The translations under genes were made by a program, and so were the position numbers. Of a DNA stretch of 64,000 nucleotides, positions 50,459 through 59,205 are shown piece by piece. This DNA is from Methylobacterium soli (lineage in GTDB: Bacteria > Pseudomonadota > Alphaproteobacteria > Rhizobiales > Beijerinckiaceae). Numbering within the stretch: position 1 is the first letter of the stretch; each line of letters starts with the position of its first letter. Below the pieces are notes generated by a model. The model had not been told where the DNA came from. It saw only the letters and a program-made list of their open reading frames with translations, and made no database searches. The stretch is taken from assembly GCF_008806385.1 (NCBI RefSeq), contig NZ_VZZK01000031.1, forward strand, positions 1 through 64,000, read 5' to 3'.

Positions 50459-52066
50459 TCACGCGCTGCGGCGGGCTTGCGGCAGGGCGGCATTGCGTTT
50501 CTGCGGCGTGCCGGCCGGACGCGGCGCCGGGATCCGCGCGGGCTCCGCCGCCGGATCGGCCTGCACGGCCCGGCGCTGGGGCCGGGCGCGCCCGGCCTCG
50601 TAGGCCGCGAAGGCGAGGAGCAGGCCGGTCGCCAGCATGGCGGCGTCGAAGCCGAGGAAGCGCGCCTCGCCATCGAAGGGGTGCGCGCCCGTGGTGAGGG
50701 CGCTGACCACCGGGATCGCGAGGAACAGGAGACTCGCGAGCCCCAGGCTCTCGCGCCAGGCGCGGAGATGGGGCCGCAGGAGACCGGCGAGCGCGATCAT
50801 CGCCCAGGCGCCGAAGAAGATCCGCACCTCGATGTCCGCCCGTCCGGCGAGGCCCACGGGCAGGAGGCGATTGGCCAGGAAATAGGCCGCGAGCCCGACC
50901 GGCAGGCCCGCGACCGCGCCGACATTGAGAGCGCGCACGAGCCGGAAGCCGAAGCCTGGCCGCTCGTCCGCCTTCGGCAGGCGTGCCACGCTCCACAGCA
51001 CGAGGCCGGAGGCGATCGCGGCCGCTCCCATCAGGCCGCACAGGAAGAACAGGGCGCGCAGGGCTGGCCCCGCGAAATGGGCCTCGTGCAGGCCGACGAA
51101 GGCCGTGGAGATATGGGTCGCCGGGCGCACCGCCCCGGTCGCGCCGAGCTCGGCGCCGGTGGCACCGTCGAAGGCGATCTGCGGATGCAGGTGCGCCAAT
51201 CCCTTCCGCTCCTCGAAGATGGCGACGATCGTGGCTGCGGCATCGCCCGGATTGTAGACGGCGACGTGCTCCAGGGGCTCTGAGACCCGGGCCTCTGCCG
51301 CGGCGACGAGGGGGGCCAGCGAGACCAGGCCGCCCGGCTTGCCGGCAGGCGCCCGCACCTCCGGCGATAACCCGGCCTCGACGAAGAAGCGGGGTGCGTC
51401 GCCATCGAAGGCCGCGGTGATGCCCCAGGGCACGTACATCGGCGCCAGGGTGACAATGCCCGTATAGGCGATCATCAGGTGGAACGGCAGGGCCAGCACG
51501 CCCGTGACGTTGTGCGCGTCGAGCCAGCCGCGCTGGGCCGACTTGTGGCGCCGGAAAGTGAAGAAGTCGGCGAAGATGCGCCGATGGGTGATGATGCCCG
51601 AGACCAGCGCCACCAGCAGGATCATGGCGCAGATGCCGACGATCCAGCGGCCCCAGAGCGGCGGCATGTTGAGCTCGAAATGGAAGCGGTAGAGAAAATC
51701 GCCGCCCTGCGTGTCTCGCGCCTGCGTCGGTGCGCCGGTCCGCGGATCGAGCAGCGCGTGCTGCATCGGGGAGACGAGATCCTTCCACCAATGCAATTCG
51801 ATCAGCGGCTTCTCGGGCTGCGGCAGGCCGATGAACCAACCCTGCGCGTCGGGCGCCTTGGCCTTCAGGTAATCGGCCGCGAGATCCGCCGCCCGGCCGC
51901 TCTCGATCGAGGCGCCCGCCTGCAATTCGGGCCGCATCCATTCCGAGATCTCGGCGCGGTAATAGGTTGCCGTGCCGGTGACGAAGACGGCGAACAGCAC
52001 CCAGCCGACCACGAGGCCGGACCACGTGTGCAGCCACGCCATCGATTGGCGGAATCCCTGCCTCAT
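50459..52066 (-). CDS. PepSY-associated membrane protein, putative ferric-siderophore reductase component
   Basis: Inner-membrane protein of 535 residues with a PepSY-type N terminus (WLHTWSGLVVGWVLFAVFVTG), periplasmic PepSY domains and about six further segments. A His residue pair in the membrane parts (LHTW, HNVTG) could ligate heme. Related proteins such as FpvG of Pseudomonas help release iron from siderophores in the periplasm. It is between the DUF3649 and DUF3325 genes, 13 and 38 bases apart. There is no TonB-dependent receptor gene beside it. Confidence 0.88.
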   Translation of the reverse strand: MRQGFRQSMAWLHTWSGLVVGWVLFAVFVTGTATYYRAEISEWMRPELQAGASIESGRAADLAADYLKAKAPDAQGWFIGLPQPEKPLIELHWWKDLVSPMQHALLDPRTGAPTQARDTQGGDFLYRFHFELNMPPLWGRWIVGICAMILLVALVSGIITHRRIFADFFTFRRHKSAQRGWLDAHNVTGVLALPFHLMIAYTGIVTLAPMYVPWGITAAFDGDAPRFFVEAGLSPEVRAPAGKPGGLVSLAPLVAAAEARVSEPLEHVAVYNPGDAAATIVAIFEERKGLAHLHPQIAFDGATGAELGATGAVRPATHISTAFVGLHEAHFAGPALRALFFLCGLMGAAAIASGLVLWSVARLPKADERPGFGFRLVRALNVGAVAGLPVGLAAYFLANRLLPVGLAGRADIEVRIFFGAWAMIALAGLLRPHLRAWRESLGLASLLFLAIPVVSALTTGAHPFDGEARFLGFDAAMLATGLLLAFAAYEAGRARPQRRAVQADPAAEPARIPAPRPAGTPQKRNAALPQARRSA

Positions 52067-52079
52067 GGGGACGCGACCC

Positions 52080-52379
52080 TCACGCGAAGCCGTTGACGAG
52101 CCAGAGCCCGCCCCCGAGGAGAAGGCTCAAGCTGCCGAGCCCGACGACGGCGCGCCCGAGGGAACGCGCCGCGAACACGTAGACGACGGCCGCCACCATG
52201 ATGGCGAAGCTCACGAGCGTCGCGAGCGTCACGGCCTCGGAGCGGACGAGCGGCAGCGTCAGCGAGAGCAGCGCCGTGCAGAGGGAGGCCACGCCGTACC
52301 CCCCGAGGATCGCCAGCACGACGCGGCCCGCCACCGCGGCCCGGTAGACCATGCCTCGCTCGCCGTGTTTCCCGCTCAT
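52080..52379 (-). CDS. DUF3649-type small membrane protein
   Basis: 99-residue inner-membrane protein with three predicted membrane segments (VVLAILGGYGVASLCTALLS, TLATLVSFAIMVAAVVYVF and AVVGLGSLSLLLGGGLWLV). Its size, glycine pattern and position before a PepSY gene fit the DUF3649 family of iron-uptake accessory proteins. ATG 52379 is chosen over a longer in-frame start that has unrelated composition. It is the first gene of the iron operon. Confidence 0.78.
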   Translation of the reverse strand: MSGKHGERGMVYRAAVAGRVVLAILGGYGVASLCTALLSLTLPLVRSEAVTLATLVSFAIMVAAVVYVFAARSLGRAVVGLGSLSLLLGGGLWLVNGFA

Positions 52380-52556
52380 GCGCAGCATGTTACCTGTGAT
52401 TGCGCGGCGTGGGCGGCCGCGGGACCATCTGGAAGGGCCGCGCGATGCCCGCGGGCCGGATTCCGCAGGCTCGACTGCTCCACCACCCGGAACGCTGAAT
52501 GCAGGACCTTCCCCCGGGCAGTAGCAAGTGGATGCTTGATGCTGCAATGCCTATGT

Positions 52557-52573
52557 TTCGGAATCATTCCAAA
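52557..52573. promoter_or_regulatory. Irr-like box upstream of the PepSY iron operon
   Basis: TTCGGAATCATTCCAAA matches 11 of the 14 fixed positions of the Irr consensus TTTAGAA-YNN-TTCTAAA and is symmetric over GGAAT-C-ATTCC. Irr is the heme-responsive iron regulator of Rhizobiales. The site lies 178 bases upstream of the DUF3649 start in the 392-base gap to minC. That gap holds no gene. A second small palindrome ACTC-TG-GAGT follows at about 52577-52586. Confidence 0.5.
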
Positions 52574-52771
52574 TTACTCTGGAGTGAGGATGTTTGACTG
52601 ATCGCTGTCAAAACCTGTGCGGATTGAACCGGTCCGCGAAACGTGTTGACGGTCCCATCGCGCCGGCCCCCCGCGCGCGGAAGCCGGGGTAGGCTTCTGG
52701 CCTGCGCGCAGGGTCTCCGCCCCTGAAACACCACGCGGGCGCGCCCGCCGATTCGAACGTGAAGCAGTCCC

Positions 52772-53479
52772 GTGACCCAAACAGCGCCCCGCCCCCCGAT
52801 CCGTTTCCGTGGCCGCTCCTTCATGGCGATGGTGCTCGCCCCGGCGCTACCGGTCGTCGACTGGCTCGCCGATCTCGATGCGCTGGCGCGGCGCTCGCCG
52901 GCCTTCTTCTCCGGGCGGCCCGTCATCCTCGACGTGTCAGGCCTCAGCCTCGAGCGCGATGACCTCGTCGGGCTCGTCTCGGATCTCGGGGCGCGTGACA
53001 TCGCAATCCTCGGGATCGAGGGCGCCGGGCCCGCGCTTCTCGGTCCGGGCCTGCCGCCGCCGCTCTCGGGGGGGCGTCCGGCCGGCGACATCGCCGAGCC
53101 GGAACCCGGCGCAGCGGCACCGCCTCCCGTCGAGACCGCGCCGATGCCGGTGCGCTCGCTGATCCTCGACAACCCGGTGCGCTCGGGCCAGACGATCCTG
53201 CATCTCGAAGGTGACATCACCGTGATGGGCTCGGTGGCGTCCGGCTCGGAGGTGATCGCCGGCGGGTCCATTCATGTCTACGGGACCCTGCGCGGGCGGG
53301 CGATCGCGGGGGCGGCCGGCAACCCGCAGGCACGGATCTACTGCCGCAAGTTCGAACCGGAACTCATCGCCATCGACGGGCTCTATCGCACCGCCGACGA
53401 TCTCGGTCCCGGCCAGCGGGGGCAGGCCGTCGAGGTCCGTCTCGTGGAGGACACTATCAAGGTGACCTCTCTCGATTGA
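52772..53479 (+). CDS. minC: Septum-site-determining protein MinC, first copy
   Basis: Z-ring inhibitor of 235 residues (GTG start). It has an N-terminal MinC_N domain (about 1-105, FRGRSFMAMVLAPALPVVDW) and a C-terminal beta-helix (about 125-225) with VRSGQTILHLEGDITVMGSV and GGSIHVYGTLRGRAIAGAAG, which binds MinD. The linker is Pro/Ala-rich. A second copy lies 420 bases downstream, and the C-terminal domains of the two are nearly identical while the N-terminal domains have drifted. An active fold in both is likely. Both may form hetero-oligomers on MinD. Confidence 0.88.
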   Translation: MTQTAPRPPIRFRGRSFMAMVLAPALPVVDWLADLDALARRSPAFFSGRPVILDVSGLSLERDDLVGLVSDLGARDIAILGIEGAGPALLGPGLPPPLSGGRPAGDIAEPEPGAAAPPPVETAPMPVRSLILDNPVRSGQTILHLEGDITVMGSVASGSEVIAGGSIHVYGTLRGRAIAGAAGNPQARIYCRKFEPELIAIDGLYRTADDLGPGQRGQAVEVRLVEDTIKVTSLD

Positions 53480-53899
53480 GGCGGTGGTGGCGTCGATCCG
53501 GCCGCTCGGGGCCTCCCTTTCGTCCCGGAATGACACGGAAACACCCAACAGGATCCTGGGATATCCTGTGAGTCCGCCAAGATAGGGCGCGGGACCGCGT
53601 CGAAAACATTGCGCTTTGATGCAGTCAGCGGAACGGTAACGCTCCGATCCTGCCGGATGTACTCAAATGTACATTGCGCCGGATGCCGTCAGGCTGATGC
53701 TTTTCAGCCTCCCTGCGGAAGACCAGCCTGGGCAGGGTTTCTTCCCTCATCGTGCGATTGCAAGGGGTGGGCGTCGCCCAACTTCCCATCGGGGCGCCGC
53801 GGTCGCGAAACCGGCGTGCTTTTAACGATGGGGCGGAATTCTTAACCGTTCGGTAACCATATCGGCCGCCAATGGTCCGGTAAGGAATCGTTCACCGCC
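53480..53899 (+). promoter_or_regulatory. Spacer between the two minC copies, likely promoter of the second
   Basis: A 420-base gap with no convincing gene. An inverted repeat ACAGGAT / ATCCTGT at 53548-53569 could terminate the first minC. ATGTAC is repeated at 53658 and 53668. TTAAC at 53822 and TTAACC at 53842 are CtrA half-site-like, but their spacing does not match a full box. The region before 53900 is A+T-rich for this genome and probably carries the promoter of minC2-minD-minE. Confidence 0.4.
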
Positions 53900-54586
53900 G
53901 TGACCATTCAAGCTCCTCCCCGTCGACCCCTCCCGCTCCGCGGCCGCGCCTTCAAGGCCCTGTCGCTGACGCCCGAGATGCCGCTGGCCGACTGGCTGGC
54001 CGATCTCGACGCCACGCTGAAGCGCTCCCCGACCCTGTTCGAGGGGCGCGCCCTGATCCTCGATGTTGCCGCGCTCAAGCCCGGCAAGGACGCCCTCGCG
54101 GCAATCCTAGCCGATCTCGGCCAGCGCCGCATTCGCGTCCTCGGCGTCGAGGGTGCCGAACCCGCCAGCATGAGCGAGGCCCTGCCGCCGCTTCTGCTGA
54201 ACGGGCATCCCGTCACCACCGTCGAGATCCCGCAGGTTCCGCCGGAACCTGAGCCGCTGACCTCCCTGACCATCGAGGGTGCGGTCCGCTCCGGGCAATC
54301 GATCGTGCATCCGAGTGGCGACGTCACCGTGATGGGCTCGGTCTCCTCGGGAGCCGAGATCCTGGCTGGCGGCTCCATCCACGTCTACGGCGCGCTGCGC
54401 GGGAGGGCCATCGCCGGCGCCGCCCGCAACCCCCGCGCCCGCATCTACTGCCGCAAGTTCGAGCCCGAATTGCTCGGGATCGATCGCTTCGTCCGAACGG
54501 CCGAGGAGATGGGTCCGAGCCTGCGCGGGAAGGCCGCGCAGATCTGGCTCGATGGCGGTGCAATCAAAATGGCAAGTCTGGATTAA
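53900..54586 (+). CDS. minC: Septum-site-determining protein MinC, second copy
   Basis: Z-ring inhibitor of 228 residues (GTG start) with the same two-domain plan as the first copy: MinC_N (LRGRAFKALSLTPEMPLADW) and beta-helix (VRSGQSIVHPSGDVTVMGSV, GGSIHVYGALRGRAIAGAAR, ARIYCRKFEPELLGI). Its linker is shorter. It lies 12 bases before minD, the standard minCDE position, so it is the likely ancestral copy and the upstream one a duplicate. Confidence 0.93.
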   Translation: MTIQAPPRRPLPLRGRAFKALSLTPEMPLADWLADLDATLKRSPTLFEGRALILDVAALKPGKDALAAILADLGQRRIRVLGVEGAEPASMSEALPPLLLNGHPVTTVEIPQVPPEPEPLTSLTIEGAVRSGQSIVHPSGDVTVMGSVSSGAEILAGGSIHVYGALRGRAIAGAARNPRARIYCRKFEPELLGIDRFVRTAEEMGPSLRGKAAQIWLDGGAIKMASLD

Positions 54587-54598
54587 GGAGAAGCGAGA

Positions 54599-55414
54599 AT
54601 GTCCAAGGTTCTCGTCGTCACATCGGGTAAGGGCGGGGTCGGCAAGACGACCACCACGGCGGCGCTCGGCGCCGCGATCGCGCAGAGCGGGTCGAGCGTC
54701 TGCGTCGTCGATTTCGACGTCGGCCTGCGCAACCTCGACCTCGTGATGGGGGCCGAGCGGCGCGTGGTCTACGACCTCATCAACGTGGTCAACGGCGACG
54801 CCAAGCTGGCGCAGGCGCTGATCCGCGATAAGCGGCTCGACAAGCTCGCGCTGCTGCCAGCCTCGCAGACGCGGGACAAGGATGCGCTGACCGACGCGGG
54901 CGTGGCCCGGGTGATGGAGGAACTGCGCGAGAAGTTCGACTGGGTGATCTGCGACTCTCCCGCCGGCATCGAGCGCGGCGCCACGCTCGCCATGCGCCAC
55001 GCCGACATGGCCGTGGTGGTGACGAACCCGGAAGTCTCCTCGGTGCGCGATTCCGACCGCATCATCGGGCTGCTCGATTCCAAGACCATCAAGGCCGAGA
55101 AGGGAGAGACCCTCGAGAAGCACCTCATCCTCACCCGCTACGACCCCAACCGGGCTGACCGCGGCGACATGCTGAAGGTCGAGGACGTGCTCGAGATCCT
55201 GTCGATCCCGCTGCTGGCGATCATCCCGGAGAGCGAAGAGGTGCTGCGCGCCTCGAATGTCGGCTGCCCGGTGACCCTGAACAACCCGCTCTCGGCGCCG
55301 GCCCGGGCCTACGCGGACGCCGTGCGCCGCCTGCAGGGCGAGGCGGTGCCGATGAGCGTGCCCAGCGACCGCAAGTCATTCCTCGGCAAGTTCTTCACAA
55401 GGAGGGCCGCATGA
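54599..55414 (+). CDS. minD: Septum-site-determining ATPase MinD
   Basis: Membrane-cycling deviant Walker A ATPase of 271 residues that recruits MinC and is displaced by MinE. The loop KGGVGKTTTTAALG is near the N terminus, with VVDFDVGLRNLDLVMGAERR and CDSPAGIERGA after it. The C-terminal end KSFLGKFFTRRAA is the amphipathic membrane helix. The ribosome binding site AAGGAGAAG is strong. It overlaps minE by four bases. Confidence 0.97.
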   Translation: MSKVLVVTSGKGGVGKTTTTAALGAAIAQSGSSVCVVDFDVGLRNLDLVMGAERRVVYDLINVVNGDAKLAQALIRDKRLDKLALLPASQTRDKDALTDAGVARVMEELREKFDWVICDSPAGIERGATLAMRHADMAVVVTNPEVSSVRDSDRIIGLLDSKTIKAEKGETLEKHLILTRYDPNRADRGDMLKVEDVLEILSIPLLAIIPESEEVLRASNVGCPVTLNNPLSAPARAYADAVRRLQGEAVPMSVPSDRKSFLGKFFTRRAA

Positions 55415-55722
55415 GCCTCCTCAACATCTTCTCCCGGCGCGGATCCGCGCCGGTGGCGCGGGAGCGCCTCCAACTCATCATCGCCCACGAGAGGGCCGAT
55501 CACGGCCGCTCCGACCTCGTGGTGATCCTGCGCGAGGAGATCCTCGCAGTCATCGCCAAGCACGTCGCGATCGAGCCGGACAAGGTGCAGATCAAGGTGG
55601 AGCGCGGCGAGGGCGTCTCGACGCTCGGCCTCGACATCGAGCTGCCCCTGCCCGCCGCCGCGCGGCTGACGGCTGCTCGGACCGAGACGGCGGCCAAGGC
55701 CAAGCAGGCGGTCGCGGCCTGA
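55411..55722 (+). CDS. minE: Cell division topological specificity factor MinE
   Basis: 103-residue partner of MinD that triggers its ATPase and drives oscillation. The N-terminal anti-MinCD segment, SARERLQLIIAHERAD-like (VARERLQLIIAHERAD), and the dimerisation domain KVQIKVERGEGVSTLGLDIELP are typical. The N-terminal helix MSLLNIFSRR can bind membrane. ATG overlaps the minD stop. Confidence 0.95.
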   Translation: MSLLNIFSRRGSAPVARERLQLIIAHERADHGRSDLVVILREEILAVIAKHVAIEPDKVQIKVERGEGVSTLGLDIELPLPAAARLTAARTETAAKAKQAVAA

Positions 55723-55727
55723 TCCCG

Positions 55728-55750
55728 GCGGCGGTCCTCAAGGCCGCCGC
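55728..55750. terminator. Bidirectional terminator hairpin between minE and P450 genes
   Basis: GCGGCGG at 55728-55734 pairs with CCGCCGC at 55744-55750. The stem spans the end of minE and the last codons of the convergent cytochrome P450 gene, so it may serve both. Confidence 0.45.
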
Positions 55751-57150
55751 TGGTGCAGGGTGAAGGCCGGCGCATGGTCGGGCTGGGTCGTGACGACAGC
55801 CGCCGGCAGGATCGCCGTGCCCTCCGGCAGGCTGATCCGGAAGCGCGTCACCAGCTTGGCGAGCGCCAGCGTCGCCTCCGTCAGGGCAAAATGCGCCCCG
55901 ATGCAGACACGCGGGCCCGCCCCGAACGGCAGATAGGCGAAGCGCGGCACGGCCGGTCCGCCCGGCAGGAAGCGCGCCGGATCGAACGCGTCCGGATCCG
56001 CCCAGAGGCGCCGGTGCCGGTGCAGCACCCAAGGTGAGATCACCGCCACGTCGCCTTTGGCGACCGCGTGGTCGCCGAGCTTGTCGGCCGCACGCGCCGC
56101 GCGCACGATCACGAAGGCCGGCGGGTACAGACGCAGGGTCTCATCGATGACCGCCCGCGTCAGCGGCAGCCGGCTCTCCAGTGCCTTGTCCCCCGAGAGC
56201 TCGATTCCGGCCGCCTCCGCGGCAACCTGCTCCTGAATCTCGGGCGCCAGCGCCAGGAGATAGCTGGCCCAGAGGAGTGCCACCGCGGTGGTCTCGTGGC
56301 CCGCCAGGATCATGGTGGCGACCTGATCGCGCAGGTGTGCCTTCGAGAAGCCTTCACCCGTCTCCGGATCGCGCGCGGCGGCGAGGAGATCGAGGAGGTC
56401 CCGCGAGGCGCGAGGCCCCGTCTCCGCGGCCTGCTCGGCGGCGCGCGCGGCGATGATTCCGTCGAGAAACGGAGTCCATTTCCGGCGGAAGCGCGCCCGC
56501 GCGAAATCGAGGGGCGCGGGCAGGCTCAGGGGCAGGAGCATGTCGAGGAGATGCGGTCGCGCGAGGCGCTCGCCGTACTCCGTCACGAGATCGCGCAAGG
56601 CCGGCCCGTGGCGTGCCATCCCCATCGAGAACATGGTGCGCCCGGCAATCTCCAGGGCGAGGCCGTGCAGAGCCGGGAACAGGTCGACGGGACCGCGGGC
56701 GGCGGCCTCCGCGAGATCGGCGAGGGCCGCCTCGACCGAGGCGGCGATGTGGGGCACGAGTTCCTCCACGGCCTTCGGGGTGAAGGCCGGGGCGAGCGCC
56801 CGGCGCTGGCGGCGCCACATCTGCCCCTCGCTGATCAGCAGCCCGTCGCCCAGAACCGGGCGCAGGATCCGGACCGAGGCCGAGGTGCGGGCGTAATTGG
56901 CCTCGTTGTCGATGAGGACGTGGCGGATCGCGTCCGGATCGCTGAGGGTGAAGGTGTTCCGCCCGAAGATGCGCCGCGGCACGATCGAGTCCGTGTAGGC
57001 GCGCCGGGACCAGCCGCCGATGCCGTTGGTGCGCAGAGCCGCGAGGTAGGCGAGGGTTGGCGGGTCCCGGTCCGGCGGCTCGCGCGCGGGTGGCACGAGG
57101 CGCGGGGCGCGAAGTAGTGCGGCGCGAAGGCGTGCCTGGGCCGAGTCCAT
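55738..57150 (-). CDS. Cytochrome P450
   Basis: Heme-thiolate monooxygenase of 470 residues with no membrane anchor. The oxygen-binding I-helix motif is AGHETTAVALLW, the K-helix ExxR is ETLRLYP, and the heme loop is FGAGPRVCIG with Cys416 as the iron ligand. The N terminus, starting at ATG 57150, has a Pro/Arg-rich region before the fold; an earlier in-frame start adds 69 unrelated residues. There is no ferredoxin or reductase gene nearby, so its redox partner is elsewhere. Substrate unknown. It diverges from a methyltransferase gene. Confidence 0.92.
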   Translation of the reverse strand: MDSAQARLRAALLRAPRLVPPAREPPDRDPPTLAYLAALRTNGIGGWSRRAYTDSIVPRRIFGRNTFTLSDPDAIRHVLIDNEANYARTSASVRILRPVLGDGLLISEGQMWRRQRRALAPAFTPKAVEELVPHIAASVEAALADLAEAAARGPVDLFPALHGLALEIAGRTMFSMGMARHGPALRDLVTEYGERLARPHLLDMLLPLSLPAPLDFARARFRRKWTPFLDGIIAARAAEQAAETGPRASRDLLDLLAAARDPETGEGFSKAHLRDQVATMILAGHETTAVALLWASYLLALAPEIQEQVAAEAAGIELSGDKALESRLPLTRAVIDETLRLYPPAFVIVRAARAADKLGDHAVAKGDVAVISPWVLHRHRRLWADPDAFDPARFLPGGPAVPRFAYLPFGAGPRVCIGAHFALTEATLALAKLVTRFRISLPEGTAILPAAVVTTQPDHAPAFTLHQRRP

Positions 57151-57304
57151 CGTGGCTCCCGTCGCCGTTCCGACGCCCGGGTTGATGGCGGAGGCGGCTT
57201 TCCGTGTAAACACGCCCAGGACGCGGCGCTTTCCCGCGTTCCGGTCCTTGCCGCATCTCGCTGACCGTTGTGATGGGGCCGCATCCATGCCAACGGAGAC
57301 GCCG

Positions 57305-58261
57305 ATGGCCGGCACAGAGCACAGGGTCGTGGACGGGGCACCAGCCTGCCCGATCACCGGGGAGCCGGCGGTGCGACTCGTCCAATGGGTCTCGGCGCGT
57401 CTGCTGACCGACCTCTGGCGCTACGGCGGCGGTGTCGACGTCAGCGGATTGTTGATGCCGGCCCGGCGCTTCGGCCTCTGGGAATCGCCGACCGGGCTGA
57501 TCTTCTTCGATCCGATGATCGCCGGCGACGAGCCCTTCTACCGCACCTTCTACGGCAAGATCGGCGCCCACGATAAGCTCGCCGGATCCCGCACGCAGCG
57601 CCTCGAATTCCGCGCGGCGGCCGAGCACGTGCCCGCCGGCGCGCGGGTGCTCGATGTGGGCTGCGGCCATGGCGGGTTCCGGACCTACGTGCCCGGCGCG
57701 ACCTATCTGGGCCTCGACCCGAATTTCGCCGCGGAGGATCCGAGCGGCACGATCCTGGCCGAGACCCTCCAGGCGCACGCGGCACGCCTCGGTCCGGTCT
57801 ACGACGTCGTCTGCGCCTTCCAGGTGATCGAGCACGTGGCCGACCCGCTCGGCTTCGCCCGGGCCATGGCGGCCTGTCTCAAGCCCGGCGGCACGCTCCT
57901 CGTCGGCACGCCGCTCTGGCCCTCGCCGAACACCACGATCCCGAATTTCATCATGAACGCGCCGCCGCACCACCTCACCTGGTGGACGCCGAACGCCCTG
58001 GAGGCGCTCGCCCGCAGCCTTGGCTTCACGCCGGAGCGCGTGCACGCCATCGGCATGGATCGGCACGATTCGATGATCCACTGGATGGCGAAGGCGACGC
58101 CGGTCCGCTGCCGAGACCGTTACTTCAAGCCGGTCAAGAGCTGGTACGCGGCGCTGGCCTTCGCCTACGGCGCGGCTCTGGTGCTGAACCGCCTGTTGCC
58201 GCTGCCCCGGCAGACCCGCCCGAACACCCTCCTGCTCGCCGCTCGCAAGAACCCAGCCTGA
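57305..58261 (+). CDS. SAM-dependent class I methyltransferase
   Basis: Cytoplasmic methyltransferase of 318 residues. An N-terminal part with one Cys (ACPITGEPAVRLVQ) and Trp-rich segments precedes the Rossmann fold: motif I VLDVGCGHGGFRTY, acidic TYLGLDPNF, and VVCAFQVIEHVADPL then KPGGTLLVGTPLW. This resembles sugar or lipid C-methyltransferases (UbiE/NDP-sugar style), but the substrate is unclear. The ATG at 57305 has GGAG six bases before it; another in-frame ATG at 57287 is possible. It diverges from the P450 gene. Confidence 0.85.
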   Translation: MAGTEHRVVDGAPACPITGEPAVRLVQWVSARLLTDLWRYGGGVDVSGLLMPARRFGLWESPTGLIFFDPMIAGDEPFYRTFYGKIGAHDKLAGSRTQRLEFRAAAEHVPAGARVLDVGCGHGGFRTYVPGATYLGLDPNFAAEDPSGTILAETLQAHAARLGPVYDVVCAFQVIEHVADPLGFARAMAACLKPGGTLLVGTPLWPSPNTTIPNFIMNAPPHHLTWWTPNALEALARSLGFTPERVHAIGMDRHDSMIHWMAKATPVRCRDRYFKPVKSWYAALAFAYGAALVLNRLLPLPRQTRPNTLLLAARKNPA

Positions 58262-58272
58262 GACGCCTCAGA

Positions 58273-59205
58273 TCACGGCCGTGGGTCTGCGTCCGCGGCG
58301 AGGCGCACCAGGGTCCGGCGCAGCCAGGTATGAGCCGGGTCGTTGTCGTAGGAGGCGTGCCAGAGCATCGAGAAGGACACGTCCTCGAGGCTCACCGGAA
58401 CCGGGCTGACCGTCAGCCCCAACGTGCCGGCGAAGACATGCGCGAGACGTGCATGCATCGTTGCGATCACGGGGGCGCTCCGCACCAGGAAGGGCACGGC
58501 GAGGAAGCGAGGCGTGGTGACCGCGAGTGTCCGACTCAGGCCGAGCTTCGCCAGCGCGTCGTCCACCACCCCGTGAGCGGTCTCCCGCAGGCTCGTCAGC
58601 ACGTGGGGAAAGCGCAGGTAATCGTCGAGGGAGATCGGCGGCGCGATGCCGAGCAGATCCGCGTTCAACAGGCAGACGTAGCTGTCGCGATAGAGCAGGC
58701 GCTGCTTGTGGTGCGACTGGCCCTCGGAGAACAGGCCGATGCCGAGATCGACCCGGTCGGCATCGAGTTCCTGAAGGATCCGGATGCGGTCGATCGAGCG
58801 CAGGAGCAGGCTGATGCCGGGCGCCTCGGCCCGCAGATAAGCCAGGAGCTTCGGCCCGAGCAGCACCTCGGTGCTGTCCGGCAGGCCGATAGTGAAGACC
58901 CGCTCGACGGTGCGTGGATCGAAGCTGTCGTCCCGGCGCACCAGAGCCTGGATTTGCCGGAGTGCCGAGCGCACCGGCTCGGCCAGCGCGAGCGCCCGCG
59001 GCGTTGGGCGCATGCCGTCCGGAGCCCGCGTCAGGAGTTCGTCGCCGAACAGGCTGCGCAGGCGCGCGAGCGTGCTGCTCATGGCCGATTGGCCGAGGCC
59101 GACGCGCGCGGCGGCCCGGGTCACGCTTCGCTCGGTCAGCAGCGCATCGAGGGCGACCAGCAGGTTCAGATCAACCCGAGATAGATCGACATGATCAATC
59201 GTCAT
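58273..59205 (-). CDS. LysR-family transcriptional regulator
   Basis: 310-residue LysR regulator of the NodD/nodulation-like subgroup. The N-terminal winged helix begins DLNLLVALDALLTERSVTRA and is followed by a periplasmic-binding-protein-like effector domain (about 95-300). CATGATC is repeated at 59190, 59203 and 59303, around and before the start codon, and could be its own operator. The neighbouring transporter gene on the same strand may be a target, but the signal is unknown. A longer in-frame start exists 14 codons upstream. Confidence 0.88.
   Translation of the reverse strand: MTIDHVDLSRVDLNLLVALDALLTERSVTRAAARVGLGQSAMSSTLARLRSLFGDELLTRAPDGMRPTPRALALAEPVRSALRQIQALVRRDDSFDPRTVERVFTIGLPDSTEVLLGPKLLAYLRAEAPGISLLLRSIDRIRILQELDADRVDLGIGLFSEGQSHHKQRLLYRDSYVCLLNADLLGIAPPISLDDYLRFPHVLTSLRETAHGVVDDALAKLGLSRTLAVTTPRFLAVPFLVRSAPVIATMHARLAHVFAGTLGLTVSPVPVSLEDVSFSMLWHASYDNDPAHTWLRRTLVRLAADADPRP

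Noticed and set aside
53822..53847. CtrA full box before the second minC
   Set aside because: Two TTAAC half sites are present but 20 bases apart start to start, which does not fit the N7 spacing.
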